Assembly: GCA_947311845.1 (NCBI GenBank)
Contig: CAMZMU010000060.1
Span: 1,809,758-1,873,757, forward strand
Origin: Poa pratensis
Lineage: Eukaryota; Streptophyta; Magnoliopsida; Poales; Poaceae
DNA length: 64,000 bases
Direction: 5' to 3'
Shown here: positions 23,982 through 36,418 of the stretch, in pieces
Numbering within the stretch: position 1 is the stretch's first letter
Layout of the letters: every line of letters begins with the position of its first letter
Notes under the pieces: model-generated
The model's input: only the letters and a program-made list of their open reading frames with translations
Told to the model about the DNA's origin: nothing
Database searches by the model: none
Translations under genes and position numbers: made by a program

Positions 23982-24907
23982 TGGGACTTTAAGAAGAAAA
24001 AATTGTGCGCATGAAAAGATAAATGCCACATGAAAATAATCTTTGGCATGTATTAAAGGTTCTAAAACTGCTTAGTTTTACAAAGTAGTATATTGCAAGT
24101 TCTGTCATATAATTTGTTTATAATCTTTGGCATGCTATTTAACAACACGGGGTCAAGCCTGAGGCAAGAAAGTTGGGTGTTATCTGATGAAGTCATTTCA
24201 AACTTTCTTCTACTATATGGCCATCGAGTGAGACTATTTATAGATCCCATCAGTGAAATGTAACTGTTATTGGCGCTGCCCCAATACGTTAGATATGAAA
24301 AGAGGTCGGATTACACATATTTGTGTGGGATGCAAAAAAAATATCTTCTTTGTACTGCGGATCTCTTAGCAAGTAAACTTTAGGTAAGATGGCTACATAT
24401 ATTGACCTTAACGAAGACAAAATTCATGATTTGGCTTAAGTTCTTGAAAGAGCACCTCAACACCAAATAACTAAAAAGTAGTGCTAACCATAATCAGCAG
24501 CTACACAAATTTATTCAGAGAACATATACGGTAATCCAATATGTTGGCTGGCAAATAGCCGTATCTACTCACTGCAATCCAACCAAATTAACCATCAAAT
24601 GGTAAGGCCATCCATAGCTGACTGCTACGACATCAATAGATTAATTCCTTTAGAACTGAAAAGGGAGAGGCGAACTAGCGTTTGCTCAAATCCAACTCAC
24701 GCGCAGCTCAATCGATGACCGAATTCATGCAAGGATGGTAGTGTTGCAGGGTAGCTAGTCCTTATCTATCGTCTCCAGCATCGTTCGCACTCGTGGTCGC
24801 GTCGCCCCAGGCGCGATTGAGCAGTCGACAGTGGCCTAGCTAGCTGAAGAGTAATCAGCGATGGCAGATGGAATTTAGCTGTCTGGCTGACATCCTTATA
24901 TGGCAGT

Positions 24908-25263
24908 TTTTTACAAAAGTAGCCCCTTCCGATTTCTTTTTTCTCAAAAATAGTCCTGTCGGGAAGTGCAAAAAGCGTCACGTGTCTTTCTGCCAACACA
25001 GATGGCGGAAAGTGACTTCCCGCCAATCAAGTGAGCAGAAGGACATTTCCCGTCATTTGAGCGGGCTGAAAGTCACTTTGGACTGTTGCGAATAGCACAT
25101 GGTACAACACTTTGCGCCGAGCTAGAAAGTGACATGTGTCCTCTGCCACCTCCATCAGCGGCATGTCACTTTACGCGTTTGGTGGAAGGGCACGTGTCGC
25201 TTTTTGCACTTCTCGCCAACGCCATTTTTGACATTTTTTTTTGGAACGGGCTACTTTTGGCAA
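24908..25263. repeat. Imperfect inverted repeat (foldback), copy 2
   Basis: Duplicate of the foldback at 854-1209. The right-arm run that reads GACAAAAAAAA in copy 1 reads GACATTTTTTTTT here, which locally weakens pairing. Confidence 0.6.
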
Positions 25264-25662
25264 TTGCATTGGGTAGGGAGCTATATTTGTAAAAAAAATA
25301 TAGCGAGGGGTAAAACTGACAATAACACAGAGAAGCTGGAAAGTTGTCCAAGGCGTGAACACGTTGTGCACTTAAAATGGTGAAGAAGTGGTATTTCGAG
25401 AGGACTAACGCTATATGGCTTATTGGTTTATGGTGGGCTGTAGTTACACACTATGGAAAATAAATGTAATTAATTCATGGTGGCATGACTTTAAGAGAAG
25501 ATAGAAAACACCACGAAACTGAACATGGAGAATGTACAAAAAATTCATATGCGTTTACGTGGAAGATTTGCTTAATTAGGTGGCAGACTTGATGACACGT
25601 GTCAATCTAGGATTGATGACGTGGATATCTTGCACGTTGAGAGAAATAGTTGTAGTGGGATT

Positions 25663-27400
25663 CTCCTATTTAGATTTTCTTTTTTTCGAAAAGGGGCAAG
25701 GTCCCAGCCTCTCATCAAGGTGATGCATATGGCCGCTTTATTATTTTATTTCAAAGTATCAATCTGACTTATTACAGCTCATGGATCACATAAAGTTGAA
25801 ACATGGATCAACCACCTAAAAAAAGCCACTAACATGCGAAGCCTATGCTTTAACATGATAGTCTGTAATTAAGCTGCCAGCCGTATTGGTTGAAGAAGCC
25901 CTATGCAACCATTTCCAAACGTCCGGATGGAGATAAGACCACATACGAATCCAGTGCGTGGCCAGAGGTATAACCTGCAAGAAAGAAGAAACTTTTGTCT
26001 TGTTAAAAATGATGTCATTGCGCACATGCCAAATAGCCCATAACAAAGCACAATATTAAAAGTCTTGTACACAATTTGCCAAATAATCTTTGCCATTGGA
26101 CACGTGATGAACAAATGCTGCACTGTTTCAACTTTGTCACAAAAAACAACATTTTGTGCTACCTTGCCAATTCTTTCTAGACAAGTTGACCTTAGTTAGG
26201 AGGACTCTCTTATACATAAACCACATAAAAATCCTAATTTTCAGTGGTACTTTCAGTTTCCATATATATATTTCCGAAGGAAAGGTGTGTGACCATCTAG
26301 TAAGTCGAGATACATCGATTTTGTAGTGAATTTCCCATTATTAGCTAATCCCCAAACGAACCTATCGCTCTCTGGAGACAGCTCAACATCCATTAACCGG
26401 TTTACTAAATGAAGCCAAGAATTCCATTTATTACCAGTTAGTGCTCTCCTGAATGCTATATCTGGATGAGCAGTCACCAACACAGAGTGCATCGAAACAT
26501 GTTTTCGTTGGACAATGTTATATAGCGATGGGTATTGATTGGACAAAGGTGTAGCACCCAACCATACATCTTCCCAGAACCTTGTGTGCTGTCCGTCTTC
26601 TACCGGCTTCCACTATTCATTTTTGAGCTTTCTAAAATGTATTGGAATACCCAAATATTTAAATGGAAGAGACCCAGCCTCACATCCAAACATTTGCAAG
26701 TATTCTAGTTCTACATCTTTAGCTTTGCCAAAACAAAAAAATTCACTCCTGTGGAAATTAATTTTAAGGACAGAGAGTTGTTCAAAGATACATAAGATTA
26801 GTTTCATGTTCAGAGCCTTCTCGAGATTATGCTTCATGAAAATAATAGTATCATCCGCATATTGCAGTATCGAGACCCCACCATCAACAAGATGAGGTAT
26901 GAGACCCTCGACTTGGCCATCCTCCTTTGCTCTAGCAATGAGAATTGCAAGTACATCTGCGACAAGATTAAAAAGGATAGGAGATAGAGAATCCCCCTGT
27001 CTCAACCCTTTTCGGGTTTGAAAAAGATGACATATGTCATCGTTAACTCTGACACCCACACATCCCTTACGGATAAATTGGTCGATCCAAGAACACCACT
27101 TATCCGAGAAGCCTTTCATCCGTAACACTTGCTGCAAGAAAGGCCACTTTACTTTGTCGTAAGCCTTTTCGAAGTCAATTTTAAAAAGCACCCATCCATT
27201 TTCTTCCTATGAAGTTCATGAATAGTTTCATGGAGTACTACTACTCCTAAAATATGTCTTCCAGGCATGAACGCAGTTTGCGTCGGTTTGATCACCTTAT
27301 GTGCAATCTGAGCAACTCTCAGAGTAACAACTTTTGTGAAAATTTTGAAACTCACATTTAAAAGACAGATTGGCCTAGACTGGCCTACTCCTATTTAGAT
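25663..27400 (-). mobile_element. 5'-truncated LINE, copy 2
   Basis: Same insertion as at 1607-3860, with the same 13-bp target duplication CTCCTATTTAGAT at 25,663-25,675 and 27,388-27,400. It is about 0.5 kb shorter because a central part is deleted near 26,580-26,600. The catalytic YADDTIIF of the reverse transcriptase is readable at about 26,850. Still 5'-truncated and broken. Confidence 0.93.
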
Positions 27401-27677
27401 ATAGGAGATGAATCAACACACTAAAATATGTCTACATACGTACGAATCCGGACAAAATTAAAAAGGGTGGAAAGTCTTATTTTGGTATGGAGGGAGTATG
27501 AAATAACCTACTTCCTCTCTTGGCCCACCTTGATTTTGTGCCCAACTTTGACGATGAATTAAACAAACAAATATAAATTTTATGTCATAAAACCTATTTC
27601 ATTGGATATCGATTAATGCAACAATATGTTTTAAAACGAGTAAGAGGTGGAAATAAGGGGCACAAACAATTGAGCAA

Positions 27678-27767
27678 TGGATTTTACCATCAGTTTTAGC
27701 AGCCACCTTTATAGCTTTGCTTGGGATTTTATCATCAGTTTTAGCATCCACCTTTATAGCTTTGCTT
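27678..27767 (-). repeat. 45-bp tandem duplication in HMA exon 3, copy 2
   Basis: Same two 45-bp units and same lost first donor as in copy 1, with an A-to-D change (KVDAKTD) in one unit. It shows that the repeat existed before the block was duplicated. Confidence 0.9.
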
Positions 27768-30700
27768 GGGTCATCTGTAGAGTTGACGTCTATCCTGAGG
27801 ACCATCTCTATCTGCAAAGGTTCCGAGCAAACTCTAATAATCGGTACAAGCAAGAGCACCAATTCATGTGCATTGGCAAACAATGAGATAGGTTTTGGAT
27901 CCATCAGATCACGATACAGTGAGTAGTCCAATAACTGTGCAATATAAAGATTATAAATGTCACTAGTATGTTGTGTGTGTTAATAGTACTACTCAGATGG
28001 GAAATTAAATGTTACTCCCTCCATTTCAGTTCTATAGTAAAATGTGTCAATATCTGCAACCTAAGACAATTCATACAAACTGAAAGATTGATCGACCGTA
28101 GTAATTACTCATCGACCAGAACGCTAAATTGCTTGGAAGAGTATAAATTAATCTGTATAGTTACCTTTGCCCTTAGCATTTTGGGGCTGTTGGGATTCAT
28201 ATGGAGTGCTTCCTGAATTGCAGCGTCCAGAGCTTGCTGCCTCTGCTCGTCGTAGTAGATAATCCCATTCGAGACATACTCTAGGGAAGACAGGTTCTCC
28301 AAGCCCAAGTCATAGTCAGCAAATTCAGTTGTCCTGAACGGCCCAAGTAGTAACTCAAGATTCTGGAGCTTTTGCATGCCTCCGTGTGCAAATGATAAAT
28401 CCATTTCTGAGTGGCGACTCTTGATAGTGAACCTTCTGAGACAAAGGAATGCAGAAGCACCATCAATTGCTAACCTTTTATTTCTGCCTTGTGTAGGTTG
28501 TTCCACCTGAATGTAGAGTTCACTTAGAGATGGCATGCTGCCAAGGACCTAAATGTACTCATCTGGCAGTGTTCTTAATGTGATACTTAGGGATGATAGG
28601 GAAACCATCGAGGAAATCCATGTTGGCACTTCACAGACAATGCTATTAAGCATGTCAAGTAACACCAGCTCTATTAACTGAATGAAGGTTGATGGCAGCT
28701 GCTTTACTAGTTCAGTTTGACTTATGTCCAGTATTTGCAGAAACCTCAGATTCCCAATCTTCTCTGGGATCTCAGTGATAGATGTGCCGTGCAGCCTCAA
28801 ATATCTCAGATGCAACAAACTGCAAATATCCTTGCAATGATGACTCTTGACTTGCTTACAATCACTTATATCCAGTACACGTAACGCTGGAAATCCCATA
28901 ATTTCTAGCAATGGACTGAAAGCTTGATTGAACACAATAACTGATCTCACATGAGACAAGCTCATTTTTGATGGCTGCTTGAAGTCCTCCTTCTCGCTTG
29001 TATGGAAGGATTGCCGACGAATCTTACTTGGTGTCAACACGGGCCGTTGACCACCAATTGGTGTGAGGAAATTCTCCTCATTTGACATGAAAGTGATGAA
29101 GTCAAGTACCATATCATGTATGCGACAAGACTTTGCCTTATTACCATCATCAATATCAAGTGGTTGGATCAAGCTTTTGTTGATTAGCTCATGAAAGTAA
29201 TCCTCTCCTACTTCATACAAGCTCTTCCCATGTGCTTTACGAACAAAACCTTCACCTATCCATCTCCATACCAATTCTTTGATTTCAATCTTATAATCTT
29301 CTGGATACAAACTTAGATACAACAAACATGTCTTCAAATGTGCTGGTAGGTCATAGTAACTAACTGATAATATCCTCCTCATGTCCTTCAAATCATCATA
29401 GCTATTTTCTAGCCCAGAACCCATAGATTCGTCCACATGAGACCAATACTGATGTGTATGTATTTTTTCCTTATTACTAGCCAACATATTAGCTATTGTA
29501 ATAATGGCTAATGGTACACCCCCACATTTCTTTAAAATTTTCTCAGACATGTCTAGCAGTTTATTAGGAGGACATTTATCTTCAACACCAAATATCCGTT
29601 GGTTGAATAATTGTCTTGAGTCAACGTAGGAAAGTGGACTTAGTTTGTAAACTTCACCAGCATGTTCGGCCACATCAAGAATTCGAGTTGTTGTGATAAT
29701 TCTGCTTCCATATTCATTCTCGATGAGAGCATTATTTATTCTTTTCCACACATGATTTTTCCATATGTCATCAATAACAACGATGTACCTTTGAGGGAGG
29801 ATAAAGAAGGGACAAATTAGTAAAACAATAATTACTAGGAAGAAAGATGATAGGAACACACGAGTTCAAAAATGCTCTGTGGCTCATGGCGACTACACTC
29901 GCCTATATCTCACCCTACCCTTCCCAATTAACCCATGGTCATGACTGCTCCACTACCTCATGCCCTGCCCTATACTGTGTTTTTTCTATATTAAAATTCG
30001 TATTTTTAGATATAAGTGGCCAAGGTCCCCCACAGGCCAACAAATGCCAATAAATATCATTAATTGTGCTCTGTTGATAAGTTATTAATTTTAAAAGAAG
30101 TACTACAAAATGCGAATTTGTTTTCTAAACATTTTAAAATTTGAACAACTTTCAATTCTGAAACAAGTTATCTTTTTACAACGTTGAACATTTTAAATAT
30201 AAACATTAATCATAACAGTTTTTACATTTTCAGATTTAAAAATTTTCAAATTCCAAAATTGTTCATAATTGAAAATTCTGCAGATTCTTTTTCAAAATTT
30301 TAAAGTTATTCAGAATTTAAAAATGTTCATAATTGAAAATTGAATTGAGATAAAAATAACAATTTTCAAAATTGTTTTAGAATTGAAAATTGTTCAGATT
30401 TAAAAAAGATTCATAACTGAAAATTCTTCAGATTTTAAAAATGTCCAAATTTAAAAATGTTAATAAATCATAATTGTTTAGATAAAAATAAAATTATAAA
30501 AAAATTAGTATTGAAAATTGTTTTGATTTTTTCATATTTTTTAGTATTTATAATTTTTCAAATTTTTAAATTTTTTCAAATTTACAAAATGTCGCCGTAC
30601 TTTTGTATTATCGCCAAAATACAACCTTTATAATTTCAGTCACTCTAATCCACGTGAATAGTGTGTAAAATTAGATGCAATTAAATCATATTCCTACCTA

Positions 30701-32275
30701 ATTTCCATGCACGAGAGAGTAATAAAGATCTTAAATGTTATTTATTGTCTTTGCATTTATTACCCTCCAAAATGGCATCATATTCCCGCTGTATTTTTCT
30801 GTTTTGATTTTCTCCCAGCCAAGTAACACTACTTTGTTCGCGTATCACGAAGTAGTCACCACCATCGGATTCCATCCGCGGTTGAAATTGCACATAATTA
30901 TTTAATAAAATTTGTTTAGAAGATACCATTTTTTGAATATTATTTTAAACTAATTTTTTCCTTTTCATATTATTTGGATGTGATCGTCGTCTTGTTTAAG
31001 CTAAGTGGTTTTCTTTTCATATGTTTCATCTTTAATATCCGTACCAAAGTAGACAATAGAACCTAAATCACCGTGTCTTGATTTTGTATTAGTACAAAAA
31101 TATTTTAAAATTGAAAAAGTTTCTATAATCTCTTGTTGGGGAGCTAAGTAATTATTTACTTTTGAATCTTGTTCGATAAAAAGGTTTCATATTGACCTTG
31201 TCATTTTGGACATATGAATCCTTCTAAGTTGTACACCATACATATACAAGGACAATTGAATTAGGCTGTAGATGGTTGTTGCAACTTAAAAAAGGCACCG
31301 TTGGTGTACTATGTACTGTTCAGAAAAGTATGCCACCGTTTACTTGCAACAATTATAATTGATATGTCTCAGTTTGTGGATGGATATAACAAGTACCTAC
31401 CACCAACCAACGGAATTAAGGACAAACAAATTAAAGGGGAAGTCAAACTATGACATCTTAACTACTCCGTCATTTTGAAAAGTATGAAATTATCATGGCT
31501 ATGCATCCATTTTGAAAAATCACTTCCGTCATTTTGAATAAACCGTGCAACAAACATTATACATGCCGAAATTCCTACATGCGCACTTTGAAATAAATGG
31601 CGGCCTTTTCCTGATCTACAAAAACACAATAAATAACGATTAATGCTTACCTTTTTGTTTCAAGGAGTTTTCTTATTTCCTTGATGAGCTGGTCTTCATC
31701 GTTGATGTGGTAGAAGTCCTTGCCAAGTTGATGTAGCAAGTCCTTGAAGATCTTCTCCATGTTAGGATTCTGAGAGATAGAAACAAAAGCCCCGCAATCG
31801 AATTGTTTTCTGATATTTTGGTAGACAACATTAGAAACTATCTTCATTTGTTTGTTTGACAACATTAGCCTACTGATTAGATCTTTGCTCTTCGTACTAG
31901 TGCCAATGAGCTCGGTCGCCTTTCTGTACAAGGCTGCTAGGCGAAGGCTATCAATAGTCGGGCCAATAGGCTTGGCGACAATATTATCAACCTTGTACCT
32001 ACCACGCCGATCACTGACCTCCTGGATGCGGCTCTTGATATCCTTGACCTCCATGCCGATTTTGTGGCGAATCTTTGCCTTGGTCAACAGGCTGACGCAT
32101 CGGTCTGTGAAGCCCATGAGGCTGGGCGGCTTGGCCGGATCGTCGATGCGCACCATGAATTTGTCGATGCTGTCCTCGACCTGATAGGACAGCTCTCTCA
32201 CATCCTTGCCCAAAGCATGACTTGGCTGTCAGGTGGTTGATCATCGATCGGAGCCTCCGAGATCTTGAGAAGGGC
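27688..32275 (-). pseudogene. NLR-HMA pseudogene, copy 2
   Basis: Remnants of exon 1 (32,275-31,651), exon 2 (29,788-28,165) and exon 3 (27,811-27,688) are aligned with the copy 1 gene. Lesions seen: (1) the first 45 or so codons and promoter are replaced by unrelated DNA; (2) a 1-bp loss near 32,204 shifts the frame (CATCCCTTG in copy 1, CATCCTTG here); (3) an in-frame 39-bp deletion at 31,833/31,834 removes IFGSGGLGKTTLA, the whole P-loop; (4) CAG became TAG in the LRR at 28,549-28,551; (5) a 380-bp deletion at 27,610/27,611 removes HMA exon 4. The MHD-equivalent region is RIHDM, closer to consensus than copy 1. A transcript could still act as a non-coding RNA. Confidence 0.93.
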
Positions 32276-32484
32276 GCCTCATAATTCGCTTCTCGCTTTG
32301 AGGATGTTTTCTCAGGTTCTCCCCTTTGTCATAAACTGCTGATCCGAAGGACAAAGCTTCCTTGCTGTTGTTAGCATCTCGATCACTTGCTTTGATCATT
32401 CGAAGTACGGAAAGCATTTCTGATGCATAAACCGTGCGTGATATACTGTTCTGGACACTTCTTCTATCCGTCGTTGGAGGTTTG
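32276..32484 (-). pseudogene. Unidentified exon-like fragment fused to the broken NLR
   Basis: On the minus strand a good acceptor, CTCTTTTTTCTGTGTAG, precedes an open frame from 32,484 to the junction with the NLR piece. It is roughly 69 codons long, rich in S, K, R and N, and includes YASEMLSVLRMIKAS and SFGSAVYDKGENLRK. It is not in frame with the NLR reading frame across the junction. I do not recognise the family. Alternatively it is a chance open frame. Confidence 0.35.
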
Positions 32485-32489
32485 CTACA

Positions 32490-33086
32490 CAGAAAAAAGA
32501 GGATAAAATGGGGAGCAGCAAAAGAATCGATGCTAGTAAGATCAGTTCGCTGCTAATTGTAAAAGAGACGCTAAGCAGTACACAACCACTCTTTAATTGG
32601 CTAGTGATGAGCAAGAGTACTACAGTACTATTATGCGCTCTTCCAAAAAAATATGAAGCACACGTATTTTTTTTTCCTTACCCGTTTATTCATTCTGATT
32701 TTTGTTCAGATATTTGCGTCCCCACATCTTCTGAATTTTCTGCAGAGTACTATTTTTTTTTGTTTCTAGTTTGTTACAGTTGACTAGAAAGAAGAGTGAT
32801 AAAAAATGACGTTTTTGAGAAATGCACCAAAGGACCAATCGCTTATGAGTTGGAAAAAAACTGACGTTTTGAGAATGAACATTCTCTCCTTAATTGGTCA
32901 ATTTTGCTGGGATGTTTCATGTGAAAATGCACGTCTTTTTGAAGAAAATGACATGACTAATATTCTTTGGTAGTCATCTTCTAGTGTCCGGGAGTCATCA
33001 TCAACCTCGCACTAATCCGGATTAAAGGCTAGTATGCGACGTTCATGCACTTCTTGCGAACCGAGGCCCAGCCCGGATAGCTAATA
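32490..33086. other. Intergenic DNA, nothing recognised
   Basis: AT-rich sequence with short frames lacking family features. Confidence 0.5.
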
Positions 33087-33207
33087 CTCGTTCCGTTCCA
33101 AATTAATTGACTTGATTTATTCAAATATAGATGTATCTATACTTGTTTGATGTCTAAATACATCCATGTATAACAAAATGTGTGTCAATTAAATCCGAAC
33201 GGAGGAG
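33087..33207. mobile_element. Stowaway MITE
   Basis: 121 bp with ends CTCGTTCCGTTCCAAATTAA and its near complement TTAAATCCGAACGGAGGAG, flanked by TA on both sides. Confidence 0.85.
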
Positions 33208-33438
33208 TACATACCTGGCACGCCCACCCGATCTTGAGTTCGAGTGCCAAGACTTGCTCTCGGGTGCGTACACACCTAACTTCTTCTGAAAAATTGGTTA
33301 TAGGTCCGTCTAAATCACCAAGTCGCATTTTTTTCCATGCACTTCTTTTGCTCACGCAATCCTTAACAAATCTGCTTTTGGACATGGTCTAAAATAAGTA
33401 GTTTTTTTGCCATCTTCTTTTTACATCCAAAAATAGTA

Positions 33439-33507
33439 TTCCTTCCGTTCTAAATTAGATGACTTTTCATTCATGCACATGTGGATGTATCTATAGAACG
33501 GAGGGAG
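33439..33507. mobile_element. Internally deleted Stowaway MITE
   Basis: 69 bp; left end TTCCTTCCGTTCTAAATTAG, right end ATAGAACGGAGGGAG, TA on the right and GTA on the left. Much shorter than the relatives nearby. Confidence 0.75.
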
Positions 33508-33509
33508 TA

Positions 33510-33757
33510 CTAGCATCAAGGGGTCTCAACTTCAGTCTAAGTAGCCCGTGCCACATGCTACCCTCACCAGCTTGTCTTATGTAAAATCTGACCCGTTCAT
33601 CAATAAAATCAGCAATAAAGCGAAGCGTCATAAGAATGCACATGGCATCGTCATCATGTAAACGCTCTTGCACTTCCAATGGAATGAAATGTGCCATGTA
33701 AACAAATAGTTCCATAGTACATAAGGTTTCAAATAAATGTAAGTTCTCGTTCCACAA
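33510..33757 (-). other. Unidentified open frame, possible exon remnant
   Basis: The minus-strand frame shows FIPLEVQERLHDDD and MCILMTLRFIADF, a helical amphipathic pattern unlike random sequence. I do not recognise it. A Stowaway MITE abuts its 3' side. Confidence 0.25.
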
Positions 33758-33759
33758 CT

Positions 33760-34560
33760 GATGGTGATATCACACCACATAACCTACTCTATGTTTCACA
33801 GTTTCTCCATAATGTTCTTTATCACTTCTATGTCATTCAAGCGGTTGAGCAGCATGCTTCATGTGGAATGGAATGTATTACTACGAAGTATGTATTTTTC
33901 CCACCCGACGCGCCTTCTGATTCTTCCATCCTATGGCAGCATTGAACAAGTCTATGTTAGAAGCAAATATAAATTGTAAGTAATAAGGACTAATAAGTTG
34001 AATAACGAGTATTCGGACAACTAAAACACCGACGCAGATATCTTGGCATACCAAGTGTTTATACCATCAAGAGTGGTATTAGAAAAGAAAAAGGGAAATT
34101 TGTGCCATTAAAGATACTCCGATGCATAATTTAATTTAGCTCACACCATTGATGACAAAAAATTTCAACTATAGTTCAATCTTATTATAACAATACTGAT
34201 TTCGATCAAATAACTGTTTAAATCTGATATAGTTAAAAATTTCTCTCTGTTCTTATTAGATGCCACTTCAAAGTTGTCGTTAAACATGGCTCATGTTAAA
34301 AAAAAAAATCTGCAGCAAATGCTTTGTGTATTCAGTTACAATTAAATCAAGGATTAGATCAGGAGATAGACGACATCGTTTATTTCTTGTATGCAGTTAG
34401 GATTGAAATAACTTTAAAAGTGAAATAAGGTGTATATAACGCTCAAGGAACTACACTATTTATAGAAAAATAAGCTAATAGACCAACGCTCAATAGCCGA
34501 AATAAATAGTTTGAACAAAACACTGGCTGTATAATATGTGAACTTAGTCACATGGCCAAG
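33760..34560. other. Intergenic DNA, nothing recognised
   Basis: AT-rich sequence without family signatures. Confidence 0.5.
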
Positions 34561-34599
34561 CCATATTTCCTTATATATACTTAATTAATCGGCACCTTC

Positions 34600-34750
34600 C
34601 TGTATTGGATTAATCATATATTCCGTATTTCAAGTCACAAGTCAACTAATTGCCTGAAACTCAGAAAACTAATTTCAAGTCACAAGTCAACTAATCATAT
34701 ATGGAATGAAGACATGAAAGGTAAGAAATTGCCTGAAACTCAGAAAACTA
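34600..34750. repeat. Interleaved short direct repeats
   Basis: TTTCAAGTCACAAGTCAACT occurs at 34,628 and 34,673, and TTGCCTGAAACTCAGAAAAC at 34,649 and 34,729. They lie just past the last recognisable LARP exon, where the following exon would be expected. Confidence 0.85.
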
Positions 34751-34814
34751 TTGCTGAATATTCCAAAGAACAAATATTTGGAAAAGAAACCCAGCTGTGG
34801 TAGAAAATGGTCAC

Positions 34815-36418
34815 CTGAACTTCAACCTCGGTTGACGAAGCAAGAGACTGAAGTACCAAACCCAAGTCTGTAGTCAGTCCTTTGACCTACAAGAAACACA
34901 AAGTGGAATTTTTTTTGCTAAGTCTAAAACACAACTACACAAATAGAAAGAGGGAGACAAGTTCTAAAAATAATAGTAAACTCGACGTGGCTCAAAAGAC
35001 ATTTTTTCGTAACAGGCATTGTTTCATCTATTTTCGACCAGTTTTCAGTCAAGAATAAATAGTGCGGTACAGGGTACATAGTTAATCTAGAATGAATGTT
35101 CATAAAGGCACAACAAGAAGGATATGCATCGAGCAATGCTATAGAAGAAGGATATGCAGTGAGCCATAGTTCAGAAACAACAAATGCAGAGAGAACTTAC
35201 TCTGTTAAAGTTGGCGATTTGGGTCAAAGGAACCCAACCTTGCTCATCCATCTGCTCTTTCAAATGTAGATTGCAGCATAAGTTGTTCTCACTACCATAC
35301 AAAAGGGCAGAAGGTTAATGTACAATATAAAAGAGACGTTATATGCATGTTTGATCCGAATCAAGAGGAGCTAGAAGAGCAACCTGAAATAAAACTCAAT
35401 CTGACAGCGTATCTTTTTCTGAAGATCTTCCACACTAGTCTGCGATTGTTCTAGATCGTCGACATGGGGCTGCTCCATCTGCGGAAGCATTGCATGCACA
35501 GGGAGTGCCGGATATGGTACGAAGTGAGCGGCATCTGGTGGGGGTGGTAGTGGAACTTGCCAACCAGCTGGTGCAAATTCTGCCAGCAAGAGCAAACCCA
35601 GTCAGTAAACATAACAGTAGCAAATAAGTCACACAACTGCATAATACACGGATCACGTACGTACCTGTCTGTGCATAGCCAATCGCTGGTCCATAGTATG
35701 CCCCATAGAACGGAGGCGGCGGCGGCGGCTGTGGCACAGCAAATGGATGCGGAGCCACATAGGACATATGGTGACCATGCTGCCTATGCCCCGGTGCATG
35801 ACCACCCCACTGACGACTCCTGCCTTGGTACTTCATGCCAAAGCATCCACGGTGCCCCTGCCCGTGCCGGTGAACGCCTCCATTGCTATAACCACTGAAG
35901 TTGACATTGGTGTTGCCGTTGCCAACGCCGATGCCACCATCAACCCCCCTCCCGTTTCCCCCATTGTGGGCGCCTCGGCTGTGGTGGCGAGGGAACCGCC
36001 CGTTCGGGTGTCTTGAAGCGTCGCCATTGCTCCTGTAATTCGGCGCCTGTGGAGGAGTCCTTGACTTCGGAACAGCGCCATGTCCATCTAGCGCGGGTTC
36101 AGGGCGTGCCAGAGCGGCATGATCGCCATGGCAGGTCATCTTGGCGGCTAGATTTTCTGTCATCTTGGCGGTAGTTGTGGATGCATCCACCTTGGGCGCC
36201 ACAACGGCGGGCGGCATTGTCCCGCCACCAGACAGAGCAGGCCAGTACTCTGCGACGCCCATGACATGCGTATAGGGCACTTCCCCCGTGGCAGACTGTG
36301 CACGGCCCCAGGCGCCGCGAGCTGGAACATTCATCCTGGGCGACGCGGCCGGAGACGGAGCAGGGTGCGTTGACAACACGGCGGGAGAGACAGCGGCCTT
36401 GTTTGGCGAGAAGTCCAT
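34815..36418 (-). CDS. LARP1-type La-related protein, 3' part missing
   Basis: Four exons with GT-AG junctions and matching phases: 36,418-35,665, 35,579-35,384, 35,291-35,201 and 34,886-34,815. ATG 36,418 sits in a good context (ATCATGG). Residues 1-250 are low-complexity, Pro/Gly/His/Asn-rich, with EYWPALSG and a PPPPPPFYG run, as in plant LARP1. The La motif follows: QIEFYFS, NLCCNLHL, MDEQGWVPLTQIANFNR, then VKGLTTDLGLVLQSL ending EVEVQ. LARP1 proteins bind mRNA (poly(A), 5' ends) and act in mRNA stability and translation in the cytoplasm. The usual continuation after VEVQ and the C-terminal region are not found. Beyond the donor the frame runs 24 codons to TGA. It is probably truncated by rearrangement, unless a distant exon lies left of 34,560. 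Confidence 0.75.

Larger units (their letters stand above)
24057..32275. repeat. Segmental duplication, copy 2
   Basis: Co-linear with 1-9,268. Differences from copy 1 include lost segments in the LINE (for example between 26,578 and 26,600), loss of the last NLR exon, absence of the intron MITE, a 3-bp insertion in the LRR, and the lesions listed for the pseudogene. It ends abruptly after AGAAGGGC at 32,275. Confidence 0.95.

Noticed and set aside
24057..32275. Second functional NLR forming a pair with copy 1
   Set aside because: Both copies point the same way, and copy 2 lacks the start, P-loop, an intact LRR frame and the last exon. It is a decayed duplicate, not a helper NLR.
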